Of a stretch of DNA of 30,553 nucleotides, positions 6,843 to 13,635 are shown in pieces. This DNA is from a virus: positions 1 through 30,553 of IMG/VR virus record IMGVR_UViG_3300003690_002535; one strand, given 5' to 3'. Both the position numbers and the translations under genes were made by a program. Numbering within the stretch: the first letter of the stretch is position 1; every line of letters begins with the position of its first letter. Under the pieces are notes generated by a model that was given only the letters and a program-made list of their open reading frames with translations, searched no databases and was not told where the DNA came from.

Positions 6843-7091
6843 AAAAAATGGTTCTGTTCCTTTTTCTTCTATATGAACAAACCACTGTTCAATTGCTGCT
6901 ACTAAAGTGCATCCATCAGATTTGTAATACGTTTTATTCTTCGCTGGTGCACTTACGCTCCAATATCCATGAGTTTCTAAATCTCTCTCACCAGATGATC
7001 TTATAGTTAAATCATACGTAGCATTAAGTATACGCTGATATGCCTTTATATCAGCATCAGTCAAAGTATAATGACCCTGATCATTCTTCAC
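6837..7091 (-). CDS. hypothetical protein, 84 aa
   Basis: The start is GTG at 7091 with a GAGGATG ribosome site. The protein is soluble: a helical N-terminus (DADIKAYQRILNATYDL), then a beta-rich part (HGYWSVSAPAKNKTYY) and VAAIEQWFVHIEEKG. No family is recognised. Its stop codon is inside the last repeat of block D, and block E begins about 20 bases upstream of its start, so the array closes tightly around the gene. Confidence 0.6.
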   Translation of the reverse strand: MKNDQGHYTLTDADIKAYQRILNATYDLTIRSSGERDLETHGYWSVSAPAKNKTYYKSDGCTLVAAIEQWFVHIEEKGTEPFFE

Positions 7092-7111
7092 GCTACATCC
7101 TCATAGTATGA

Positions 7112-7705
7112 GTTTCATTCGGCAATTGTGATACTTTATACTCTCCTGATTCATTATTATTCTCATTATATGGTACTTTTTCAGTATGTATAATTCATTC
7201 TCGTGGTTTGATACTTTCAGCGATTATAATTTATTTCTCGTCTTTGTTACTGTCTAATCTTCTGATTTAGGCTTACTTAGTGGTACTTTACGGCCTGATA
7301 AGTCATCAGGCCGTATGTTACTATCCTGGCTCAGGATTCATTCTCATAGTTTGTTACTTTCCTAGGATTAGATTCACTTTTCTCTCTTTGATACCTTCAT
7401 TCCTACTGATTTACTCCTCTAACATGATACTTTCTCATATCAAGGCTCACTCGTCAGGGTTGGTACACACTGGATAGATGGTTTACTCCTAGAGTCTAGG
7501 ATGCTCTATATTGTGGGACATTCAGAAACTTTGGTACTTTCTTCTCGTTTGATTTATTCTGTGATTTGGGTACAATCGCTTGGGCTGATTAACTTTGGTA
7601 CCCTGTTACAGTCCAACATCGTGGTTCACACTACAACACCGTGGTACTCTAGCCATCGATGGTTCATTCTGAGTTACTGTTATTATTCTGGTAGATGATT
7701 TCCTA
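7112..7705 (+). repeat. TIGR-like array, block E (about 16 units, degenerate)
   Basis: The same 36-base plan, but with many changed repeats (GATTCACTT, GATTTAGGC, GGTACACAC, GGTTTACTC, GGACATTCA) and irregular gaps (15 bases at 7157, 11 bases at 7181). Good copies persist at 7210, 7335, 7425, 7533 and 7551. Loss of consensus increases from about 7440 to the end at 7705, where it meets the stop of the 41-aa gene. Such decay is what one expects at the old, leader-distal end of a growing array. Confidence 0.8.
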
Positions 7706-7828
7706 ATGTAACGGACAAATAGCAATAAATGCGTCCACGGAATTCTTTTGTATCAGTGGAAATAATGTTCCTATTACTATTATTACGATACTTAAGCCTA
7801 AGAAAGATAACGTAATTATTTTGGGCAT
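7703..7828 (-). CDS. small membrane protein, 41 aa
   Basis: I translated this by eye. ATG at 7828, stop TAG at 7705-7703. The protein is almost entirely one transmembrane helix (about residues 4-26, IITLSFLGLSIVIIVIGTLF) with a short tail ending CPLH. The ribosome site is weak (AAAAGCAG). It lies just downstream of the promoter at 7900-7928 and directly upstream, in minus-strand sense, of array block E. Confidence 0.5.
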   Translation of the reverse strand: MPKIITLSFLGLSIVIIVIGTLFPLIQKNSVDAFIAICPLH

Positions 7829-7899
7829 TCTGCTTTTCTGGTGCTCTTCTATTTAATGATTTGCTTCATGATTAGGTAATCATAGTTACGTCGAGTTAT

Positions 7900-7928
7900 A
7901 TTTTATCAAAAATGATACACTAAGTCAA
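7900..7928 (-). promoter_or_regulatory. sigma-70 promoter
   Basis: Minus strand -35 TTGACT (7928-7923) and -10 TAAAAT (7905-7900), spacer 17. It overlaps the 3' end of the HNH gene and would transcribe the 41-aa membrane gene and then the repeat array on its minus strand. It is therefore one candidate for array transcription. Confidence 0.55.
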
Positions 7929-8240
7929 TGGCAATAATATACGTCGCCAGAGACTACGTTGTTGACGTTTTTGTTTCTTAAAATCTTTCTCACGCTTACG
8001 CCAGTTACAGTTGGCACATAGTAGTTGATATCGTTTTGGTTCTTTAAATACCTGTGTGTATAGCTGTGAGCGTGATAGATGACGTTCTAGATGACCATCT
8101 GCATTTACATGGTCAATCTGTAGAACTTTAGAGTCTTTCATCTTACATTTTTGGCATTTATTACCTAGCAGTTTGTAAACGTGTTGTTTTCGTCTTTGTA
8201 TGTAAGAGACTTTTTTTTTCTTAAATAAATTAAATATCAT
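7920..8240 (-). CDS. HNH endonuclease
   Basis: This 106-aa protein has a complete small HNH fold: C29/C32, then QIDHVNADGH at residues 41-50 (catalytic His 44), then LLCANCNWRKR at 73-83 (C75/C78 with the Asn of the motif). The ends are strongly basic, as in DNA-binding nucleases. Small free-standing HNH proteins of this type in phages act as homing nickases or help terminase. With no terminase nearby, a homing or anti-competitor role is likelier. The start codon overlaps the stop of the preceding gene by 4 bases. Confidence 0.85.
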   Translation of the reverse strand: MIFNLFKKKKVSYIQRRKQHVYKLLGNKCQKCKMKDSKVLQIDHVNADGHLERHLSRSQLYTQVFKEPKRYQLLCANCNWRKREKDFKKQKRQQRSLWRRILLPLT

Positions 8241-8446
8241 TTGTTTTTGGTTCCAAGAATAGGCGTATTCTGAATTTTTCCGGATTTATTATTTAATACT
8301 TTTCGAACTTGTATAGTTTCGTTTACTAAGATTTTACTGACTACTAATAATTCTTCTGATACACGTAGGATTCTCCAATTTACCCATGCTAAAAAACAAG
8401 TAAATGTTATTAATATTATTCCTGCTAATGTGTAAATAATATCCAT
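8237..8446 (-). CDS. small membrane protein, 69 aa
   Basis: The frame is open up to 8491. I choose the second ATG of the in-frame pair, at 8446, because the upstream start would overlap the deaminase by 26 bases. The N-terminus is hydrophobic (DIIYTLAGIILITFTCFLAW), followed by a charged helical region (residues 24-55) and a Lys-rich tail. This single-pass type with a cytoplasmic coiled coil is common for phage spanin or holin-associated and DUF948-like proteins, but no lysis genes are seen nearby. Confidence 0.6.
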   Translation of the reverse strand: MDIIYTLAGIILITFTCFLAWVNWRILRVSEELLVVSKILVNETIQVRKVLNNKSGKIQNTPILGTKNK

Positions 8447-8465
8447 CATTATCTTAGTAACGAGA

Positions 8466-8924
8466 TTATGGCTGACAATCCCACTCTTCACTTCTTACGG
8501 TAGTTGGAACATTTACGACAATACAGGCTTGTTCTAAGATGTCTTTAACCTCAGTTTGTGGATACCACACTGATGCAACTATACGAGTAACATTACTATT
8601 AGCTAATATTTTTGCACAATCAAAACATGGCGTAACTGTTAGATATGCCGTAAGTTCATCTGTAGATTGTAGCTGTAAGAGAGCATTCATTTCTGCATGC
8701 ACTGCTTTACATTCATTTAAACGTGTCCCAGATGGTGCATCGGCACCTTTACAGGGGTAATCAATGCAATGAATAAATCCTTTAGGTACACCATTATATC
8801 CTGTTGCAGCTACATGATTCTTTTTATCTACAAGGATACAGCCGACGGCTCTTCGTTTACATGTACTGCGTAGGGCTACTAGTTTAGCCATCTTAAGAAA
8901 ATAGTCATCTACTTCTAATCTCAT
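8466..8924 (-). CDS. deoxycytidylate (dCMP) deaminase family protein
   Basis: Counted from ATG 8924 (152 aa), the zinc site is complete: HAE at 76-78 and PCFDC at 99-103. An extra Cys/His cluster (FIHCIDYPC) between them is typical of dCMP deaminases. The enzyme converts dCMP to dUMP and supplies thymidylate precursors for phage DNA. I prefer 8924 over the longer frame to 8975 because GAGAGGA lies 8 bases upstream and the longer version would run through the terminator at 8941-8970. Tyr/Asn at TGYNG is also conserved. Confidence 0.9.
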   Translation of the reverse strand: MRLEVDDYFLKMAKLVALRSTCKRRAVGCILVDKKNHVAATGYNGVPKGFIHCIDYPCKGADAPSGTRLNECKAVHAEMNALLQLQSTDELTAYLTVTPCFDCAKILANSNVTRIVASVWYPQTEVKDILEQACIVVNVPTTVRSEEWDCQP

Positions 8925-8940
8925 CAGGATTCCTCTCAAA

Positions 8941-8970
8941 AAGAATCCCTGCCCATTAGCAGGGATTCTT
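8941..8970 (-). terminator. intrinsic terminator
   Basis: A perfect 12-bp stem (AAGAATCCCTGC at 8941-8952 with 8959-8970) around a 6-base loop is followed by a T run on the minus strand. It ends transcription of the 68-aa gene upstream and also places the deaminase start after it. Confidence 0.85.
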
Positions 8971-8981
8971 TCCATTATAAA

Positions 8982-9188
8982 TTATTCTTCTTTTTTTTCT
9001 TGTTTCTGCCTATGAAATTCTTCTAACATTTCTTGTTCGTAATCTTTCAATGGTTTCGGATTGCTCTTTAACCAATTACGAAATTCCTTTATTGTTTCAG
9101 GATGTGGAACTAAGAAATTGGCACAATAATATTCTTCACTCCAGATACTATATAACGCTAAAATTTCTGTATCAGTTATATTTTTCAT
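8982..9188 (-). CDS. hypothetical protein, 68 aa
   Basis: A mostly helical, charged protein (TDTEILALYSIWSEEYY, later LKDYEQEMLEEFHRQKQEKK) with a possible C-terminal coiled coil. No clear ribosome site is visible before ATG 9188. It ends just before the terminator at 8941-8970. No family is recognised. Confidence 0.6.
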   Translation of the reverse strand: MKNITDTEILALYSIWSEEYYCANFLVPHPETIKEFRNWLKSNPKPLKDYEQEMLEEFHRQKQEKKEE

Positions 9189-9212
9189 TATGAAAGGTAG
9201 AATTCTTTATAA

Positions 9213-9254
9213 AATCATTCATTATCTGGTACTCTCACGTCTTCTGATTAGATT
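9213..9254 (+). repeat. orphan TIGR-like repeat unit
   Basis: AATCATTC, 7 bases, GGTACTCTC (9228-9236), 9 bases, GATTAGATT (9246-9254) follow the order and near-spacing of the main array 1.5 kb away. The unit sits in the gap between two minus-strand genes and covers the stop codon of the second, just as array blocks A-D do with their neighbours. Confidence 0.5.
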
Positions 9255-9534
9255 TTAGTTCTTCAGGAGAAACGTTACCTGCTATAATAATATCTCCTGA
9301 ATATGTAGTTATTTCTTCGTTATCAATAACACTTCTTAACATATCTAAGCCCAATAAAACTTTGGATAAAATTTCTCCTTCTTTTGTCCTTTCCCAACAA
9401 TTATTTTCATTTATAATAAAAGATGTATCGTGGACGTTTTCTACTAAGAATCGTAAATATAAGCATTGCTCGTGTAAATATTTTTTTGTAATCCATGTTT
9501 CGTTTGTTGTCTTAAAAGAATAGGAGCTATTCAT
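9235..9534 (-). CDS. hypothetical protein, 99 aa
   Basis: The frame is open up to 9621, but the part above 9534 lies antisense to the ferredoxin gene. I choose ATG 9534-9532 (MNSSYSFKTTNETW), which shares a CATG with the divergent ferredoxin start. No good ribosome site is seen. The protein is soluble with two cysteines and a helical middle (EGEILSKVLLGLDMLRSVID). Family unknown. Confidence 0.5.
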   Translation of the reverse strand: MNSSYSFKTTNETWITKKYLHEQCLYLRFLVENVHDTSFIINENNCWERTKEGEILSKVLLGLDMLRSVIDNEEITTYSGDIIIAGNVSPEELKSNQKT

Positions 9535-9778
9535 GGCATATGTTATTACAGAACCTTGTATTGGGACACAGGATATGTCGTGTGTTAGTGTCTGTCCTGT
9601 TGATTGTATAGATACGGCCAAGGATGAAGAACAATATTTTATTAATCCGTCCGATTGTATTGATTGTAATTATTGTCTTATAGCCTGTCCAGTTGATGCT
9701 ATATTTTATGAATTAAATGTACCTTTCAAATGGAGAAACTATATAGATAAAAATAAGAATTTTTTTAAGTCAACTTAA
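9533..9778 (+). CDS. bacterial-type ferredoxin (7Fe/8Fe)
   Basis: This 81-aa protein carries two iron-sulfur motifs: C9 then CVSVCPVDC (residues 17-25), and CIDCNYCLIACP (residues 42-53). The order and the phrase CIGTQDMSC fit the seven-iron or eight-iron ferredoxins that carry electrons in many bacteria. Bacterial versions are often longer, so this is a short form. AGGAGCT lies 6 bases before the ATG. It is the only plus-strand gene in the left 18 kb. It may support a phage or host redox enzyme during infection, but no partner is seen here. Confidence 0.9.
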   Translation: MAYVITEPCIGTQDMSCVSVCPVDCIDTAKDEEQYFINPSDCIDCNYCLIACPVDAIFYELNVPFKWRNYIDKNKNFFKST

Positions 9779-9792
9779 TAGAGTGCTTAGTA

Positions 9793-10107
9793 CTATTTCT
9801 TATTTGAATATTGTGTAAAATTAATTTTACTTTGTAATTTACTTGCCATTGTTTGACCTAATATACTGTTCTTTGCGTCTGCCTCTAGTACCCACGCATC
9901 TGCTTCTAGGTTGTATTGTTTATATATATTTTTTTCTGCGTTAGAAAATATCAAGTCATAAGGCACAGCTGCTTGTACCTTACCATTTTTATTTTCAATC
10001 AAGAATTTTCCAGATGTAAATCGTCTCAAGATTTTACAATCTTGATGCCAACAAGCACGTTGATTCCCTGTGCATATTAATGCGCATTGACCTTTTAATG
10101 ACGCCAT
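9793..10107 (-). CDS. hypothetical protein, 104 aa
   Basis: ATG at 10107 follows GGAGT. An N-terminal cysteine/histidine group (CALICTGNQRACWHQDC) could bind metal. The rest includes a beta segment (GKFLIENKNGKVQAAVPYD) and a helical C-terminus. It follows the methyltransferase by 4 bases and is probably co-translated with it, so a role in DNA modification or its control is possible. No family is recognised. Confidence 0.6.
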   Translation of the reverse strand: MASLKGQCALICTGNQRACWHQDCKILRRFTSGKFLIENKNGKVQAAVPYDLIFSNAEKNIYKQYNLEADAWVLEADAKNSILGQTMASKLQSKINFTQYSNKK

Positions 10108-10111
10108 ATAA

Positions 10112-11158
10112 TTACTCCATATATTGTAATAATGTTTGTCCCACTACCTTACTTAATACGCATGGTACGGCATTGCCAATTTGACGATATTTTGCTGCAG
10201 TAGTGCCTGTAAAGTTCCAATTGTCTGGAAATCCTTGTATACGAGCGTATTCTCGTATACTAAGAGGACGAGTTTCATCGGGATGACATAGTCCTGTTGC
10301 CTTTTGTACTGGACTAGTCATTAGTGTAGGTGACCATTTATCCCACGATAGCCTTCTCCAAAATCCAACTCGGCCACCAGTAGAATTATATGCTCCACCT
10401 AATATTTTTTGAACATATTCTGGTGTGTAGTTAGGTGAGTCTCTAAAGTATCTCCAATTTCCACCTGAAGGCACTTCACTATATATTTTAGCCCGTGCTT
10501 CACTATAAGACATACATTCTATTTCTTCATTAGGTAAATATGTTAATGCTTCCCATAGAACTTTATAGGGCTTATATGTACCTGGGCCATGTGTTGGAGG
10601 CAGTAATTGTAAGATAGGTAGTTTTGCAGGCCAGGTTCCAAATTCATGGTCACGACTACCAATAATCAAAAATCGTTTTCTATCCTGAGGAATACCATAA
10701 TCTAAAGAACTAACTAATCCTGTAGCTAATTCATATCCTAATGCCATAAATCTAGGAAATATTTCTTCATGAAGTACACTTCCTATTGGTTTATCAGGTA
10801 AATTAGCTGACTCTAGTCCACGTACATTTTCCATTATAAAAAATCGTGGTCTAGTTTCATCTATTATTCTGATAAATTCAAAGATTAGATTTCCTCGTGG
10901 ATCTTCTAATGATTCTCTTTTTCCTGCTGTACTGAATGATTGACATGGTGGCCCTCCAGAGACTAAATCGTATAGTCCCTTAGAGCCTTTATATGTTTTT
11001 ATATCTTCGTGGATATCATTAGTCCATGTAACGTTTTGAGATAAAGTGTCTCTACAAGATTTATCAGCTTCTACATAAGTGATGGTTTCAAATCCTGCTT
11101 GTTCTAATCCAATATCTAGACCACCGGCACCACTAAATAGGGATAAATTAATTGGCAT
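10112..11158 (-). CDS. DNA (cytosine-5-)-methyltransferase
   Basis: From ATG 11158 (348 aa) all main C5-methyltransferase motifs are in order: SAM-binding LFSGAGGLDIG near residues 7-17, GGPPCQSFS with catalytic Cys 72, ENV at 110-112, QDRKRF at 158-163 and GNAVP near residue 328. The enzyme methylates cytosine C5 in a short target. There is no restriction partner nearby, so it is a solitary phage methylase, likely protecting its DNA from host restriction. TTG 11176 is the first possible start. I prefer 11158 because it begins one base after the stop of the preceding gene, a usual coupling arrangement. Confidence 0.95.
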   Translation of the reverse strand: MPINLSLFSGAGGLDIGLEQAGFETITYVEADKSCRDTLSQNVTWTNDIHEDIKTYKGSKGLYDLVSGGPPCQSFSTAGKRESLEDPRGNLIFEFIRIIDETRPRFFIMENVRGLESANLPDKPIGSVLHEEIFPRFMALGYELATGLVSSLDYGIPQDRKRFLIIGSRDHEFGTWPAKLPILQLLPPTHGPGTYKPYKVLWEALTYLPNEEIECMSYSEARAKIYSEVPSGGNWRYFRDSPNYTPEYVQKILGGAYNSTGGRVGFWRRLSWDKWSPTLMTSPVQKATGLCHPDETRPLSIREYARIQGFPDNWNFTGTTAAKYRQIGNAVPCVLSKVVGQTLLQYME

Positions 11159-11159
11159 A

Positions 11160-11489
11160 TTATTGCTTAGGCTCAAACATTACGGGTAATCCCCAAGTAT
11201 CACGCATCACCATCAAAGCAATGACACCTGCATAGTTTGCTAAGTCTTTCCAAGCATCTTCTCGTTCTTCATCAGGTAGTTCACGGAGATTACATTCACC
11301 TAAGAAAAAACAATTTTTATGATCTTCTTTAATCCTAGCTAATTTATCATTGATACGAACAATTAAGCCATGAATTCCCATCCCTCTAATGTTCTCTGGG
11401 CCGTACTTATACTGCCTATCAAGCATTAGTTCTCGCATCTCTACGAGGATGAGATCCATGGCTTCTTCAAAAGTATGTGGTTGTCCCAT
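11160..11489 (-). CDS. DUF1599/Nmad1-like (nucleotide-modification associated, MazG-like) protein
   Basis: This 109-aa protein has the pattern KYGPENIRGMGIHGLIVRIN, then DKLARI, then DAWKDLANYAGVIALMV. The family signature is YG-x-N followed by a helix with R..DKl.R and a final DlanYa helix, as in DUF1599 and related all-alpha NTP-pyrophosphatase-like proteins. Members often sit near base-modification genes. Here it lies directly before the cytosine methyltransferase, with its stop one base from that start. A strong promoter and an AGAGG ribosome site precede it. Confidence 0.75.
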   Translation of the reverse strand: MGQPHTFEEAMDLILVEMRELMLDRQYKYGPENIRGMGIHGLIVRINDKLARIKEDHKNCFFLGECNLRELPDEEREDAWKDLANYAGVIALMVMRDTWGLPVMFEPKQ

Positions 11490-11518
11490 TTTTCTACCTC
11501 TATTTAAAGTATACGTTT

Positions 11519-11548
11519 AGTATACCTTATTTAGATGGTCGAAGTCAA
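11519..11548 (-). promoter_or_regulatory. sigma-70 promoter
   Basis: Minus strand -35 TTGACT (11548-11543) and -10 TATACT (11524-11519), spacer 18. It is placed about 30 bases before the DUF1599-like gene and overlaps the 3' end of the 85-aa gene. It should drive DUF1599-like, methyltransferase and the 104-aa gene. Confidence 0.75.
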
Positions 11549-11788
11549 GGGATATTTATGCGTTTCTGCTAGTTCATTTGCTATATGTTTAACTTGGTCG
11601 ATTACATATCCATAATGTAGAATCTTATCGGTTATCTCATGCAAGGTGTGAATCATTTGTTGTTGTAAAAGATGATTAATTATTTCATCTAATTTTTCTG
11701 GAAAATGTGTAGTTTCTGCATAGTCTTGAATTACCGTCATAGCTTTTAGACGATCAGATGATTTAAGTATGCTAAATTGGGAATCCAT
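11531..11788 (-). CDS. hypothetical alpha-helical protein, 85 aa
   Basis: The start at ATG 11788 is chosen for its GAGGTG ribosome site; the frame extends to 11827 without one. The sequence is wholly helical with heptad-like spacing (KLDEIINHLLQQQMIHTLHE). It may be a small dimeric helical protein. Family unknown. Confidence 0.6.
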   Translation of the reverse strand: MDSQFSILKSSDRLKAMTVIQDYAETTHFPEKLDEIINHLLQQQMIHTLHEITDKILHYGYVIDQVKHIANELAETHKYPLTSTI

Positions 11789-11813
11789 AATCACACCTCG
11801 TTTATGTATTAAT

Positions 11814-12077
11814 TTATATAGGTACACCTAATTCACGTTTAAAATCGACCAAACTCATTACATGAATAGGACAATTTGGATAATCTTGTAGGGCCACTTG
11901 ATAATTCGTATAAATAGGTAAATATGCAGTCATTCCTACCGTTTCAATAGTAATTGTTCCTGAGTGTCCTATTTGTGCATCTCCTGATTTAGACTGCATA
12001 GGTTTTAGAACAATACAAATCTGATCAGGCCATTTTGCTGCATCCATTTCTGTTCGTCTTTTATCATACACTGGCAT
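11814..12077 (-). CDS. hypothetical protein, 87 aa
   Basis: ATG at 12077 follows AGGGG. A beta-rich, MazG-unrelated protein with stretches QICIVLKPMQSKSGD and SGTITIETVGMTAYLPIY. No motif or membrane segment is visible. It is the second gene of the run starting with the serine protease (gap 23 bases). Confidence 0.6.
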   Translation of the reverse strand: MPVYDKRRTEMDAAKWPDQICIVLKPMQSKSGDAQIGHSGTITIETVGMTAYLPIYTNYQVALQDYPNCPIHVMSLVDFKRELGVPI

Positions 12078-12100
12078 ATATTACCCCTTTATAATCGAAA

Positions 12101-12940
12101 TTAGTCTGTTGAAGGTTCTCCTACTCCAGCCCAAGGAGTTTCAAATAAAATGGCACGTAATGCATTCTTTCGTTTTATTTCTCTACGTTCCATAGCTGCA
12201 TGATAATCATCGTTGTCGTCATACAAGAATTGTAATTCTTGATGCTCAAAGAATTCATATAATCTATCGGGATGTGTAGAAAAATTCATCCATGTCTGTA
12301 CATCTAATCCAAAACCTAATTGCGTAATTGTTACTCGACTTGTGAGTCCCAGTAAATATCCCGTATCTCCGTGGAATAGGCCACCACCAGAATTGCCGAA
12401 TATGGCTGGAGCATTAGCCATTAAGTAAGATTTTTGTTCAATCATTTCTCGTAAATAAGTTAAAGTTCCATTATTAGGAAACGGGTCATGTAATAGACTA
12501 CAACCACATGTAACTACTGGATCCGCAATGTTTAGACTTTTAATTTCATCTTTAGGAATTACTGAGGCTGCGTGTGGCATTGGGCGGGGATTATTTAACT
12601 TTACAGCTGCTAAATCGTGATGCTTATCGTAAGCAATAATTTCAGCATTAGTTGCATTACTAGAGATTAATTTAGATCCGTCATAATCAAAAACTTCAAT
12701 CGATACTTCTTCAAAGTAATCGGATTTACGTTGTTGCTTCAGTACAGGATCAAATTCTTCTCTAATCTTAATAGCTGCATCTATAACATGCTGACATGTT
12801 AATGCAATATTAATGTAATGTGATGGATCTTTAGGGTCTGGTTCACTATAAACTAAGACTCCACTACCACCAGCACTTCCACTTCGTACTCTAACTACTG
12901 GATATAGAACCTTATGGTGTACTTCTTGTACAGATAACAT
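12101..12940 (-). CDS. trypsin-like serine protease (S1/Trypsin_2 fold)
   Basis: This 279-aa protein has the full catalytic triad in chymotrypsin-fold context: His 51 in ALTCQHVID, Asp 109 in HHDLAAVKL, and Ser 184 in FGNSGGGLFH. The start ATG at 12940 has GAGGTG 6 bases upstream. There is no signal peptide, so it acts inside the cell, perhaps cleaving host or phage proteins. The fold is common in bacterial Deg-like proteins but less usual in phages. No PDZ domain follows. It is separate from the head protease encoded at 25639-28713. Confidence 0.88.
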   Translation of the reverse strand: MLSVQEVHHKVLYPVVRVRSGSAGGSGVLVYSEPDPKDPSHYINIALTCQHVIDAAIKIREEFDPVLKQQRKSDYFEEVSIEVFDYDGSKLISSNATNAEIIAYDKHHDLAAVKLNNPRPMPHAASVIPKDEIKSLNIADPVVTCGCSLLHDPFPNNGTLTYLREMIEQKSYLMANAPAIFGNSGGGLFHGDTGYLLGLTSRVTITQLGFGLDVQTWMNFSTHPDRLYEFFEHQELQFLYDDNDDYHAAMERREIKRKNALRAILFETPWAGVGEPSTD

Positions 12941-12951
12941 AGATCACCTCA

Positions 12952-13290
12952 TTATATATTGCTATTAGCTAGATCTTCTACTTCTTTTTTATTTTCTCTT
13001 GCTCTTTCTTCGGAGTCGTATTCACGTTGAGCACGGCCATACCAGGTGTATCCCTGTGTTATAGAATTTTCAAAGTTCTTTTTTTCATTACAGTTTTGAC
13101 AATAGCCACTACTGAGATGTCCAGTAGCCGACTCAATTATCCAATGATGTGGAGGACATGGGGATAATTGTGAATGTATTTTTGTTAATAAATGTCTTTT
13201 TAAGCTCTTTCGTTTATGTGTTATAACTATTCCGCATATACAGGTATAGGGTTGTACCACTTTAGTTTTTATCTGTTTATCCGTATCCAT
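12952..13290 (-). CDS. zinc-finger protein, 112 aa
   Basis: Residues about 17-39 form a C2H2-like finger (CICGIVITHKRKSLKRHLLT then KIH). Further on, HHWIIESATGHLSSGYCQNC followed by NEKKNFENS matches a small zinc module (H.W.iE...G..S.G.C..C....~F.ns) found in some bacterial and phage proteins. The C-terminus is charged and helical. It is probably nucleic-acid binding and lies 11 bases upstream of the protease gene. Confidence 0.65.
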   Translation of the reverse strand: MDTDKQIKTKVVQPYTCICGIVITHKRKSLKRHLLTKIHSQLSPCPPHHWIIESATGHLSSGYCQNCNEKKNFENSITQGYTWYGRAQREYDSEERARENKKEVEDLANSNI

Positions 13291-13330
13291 TGAATTTTTT
13301 ACTCCTATTACTTTTCTCCACGGGTATCAT

Positions 13331-13567
13331 CTAAATTCGCTCTTCTTTAGCTGCTTTTTCGGGATTTAAACGAAATGTTCTAGCTCTATTTGTATTACAT
13401 GAGGGACAGAGTCGTGTTTTATTGTTCCCTGAATCCCATGACGATTTCTTTTGCGCCCATCTCTCTTCTAAACAATAGGGGCATTTTACCCATACATATA
13501 ATCGTTTTGCTTTATAGGTTATTTTGTCTAGGTCTTTTCCTCGTATTTCATCACCAATATTTGGCAT
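13331..13567 (-). CDS. zinc-ribbon protein, 78 aa
   Basis: Two pairs, CPYC (about residues 29-32) and CPSC (about 54-57), enclose a short hairpin with RWAQKKSSW, as seen in phage zinc-ribbon domains often joined to HNH nucleases. No nuclease residues are present. The ribosome site is weak (AAGG 14 bases away). Probably a DNA-binding accessory protein. Confidence 0.65.
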   Translation of the reverse strand: MPNIGDEIRGKDLDKITYKAKRLYVWVKCPYCLEERWAQKKSSWDSGNNKTRLCPSCNTNRARTFRLNPEKAAKEERI

Positions 13568-13635
13568 TAGATTAAAGTCTTACCTTTCTCAAATTTATAC
13601 ATACTCGTTCCTATTCGGGGCCATCGATAATGAAA

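Noticed and set aside
3245-7705. CRISPR array
   Set aside because: Repeats are only 9-10 bases, two types alternate, and spacers are 8-9 bases. CRISPR repeats and spacers are about three times longer, and no cas gene is present.
3245-7705. Diversity-generating retroelement variable region
   Set aside because: No reverse transcriptase and no template repeat with adenine-specific changes are present. Variation here is confined to regular spacers.
9535-9621. Upstream extension of the minus-strand gene opposite the ferredoxin
   Set aside because: It would start at TTG without a ribosome site and lies fully antisense to a clear ferredoxin gene.
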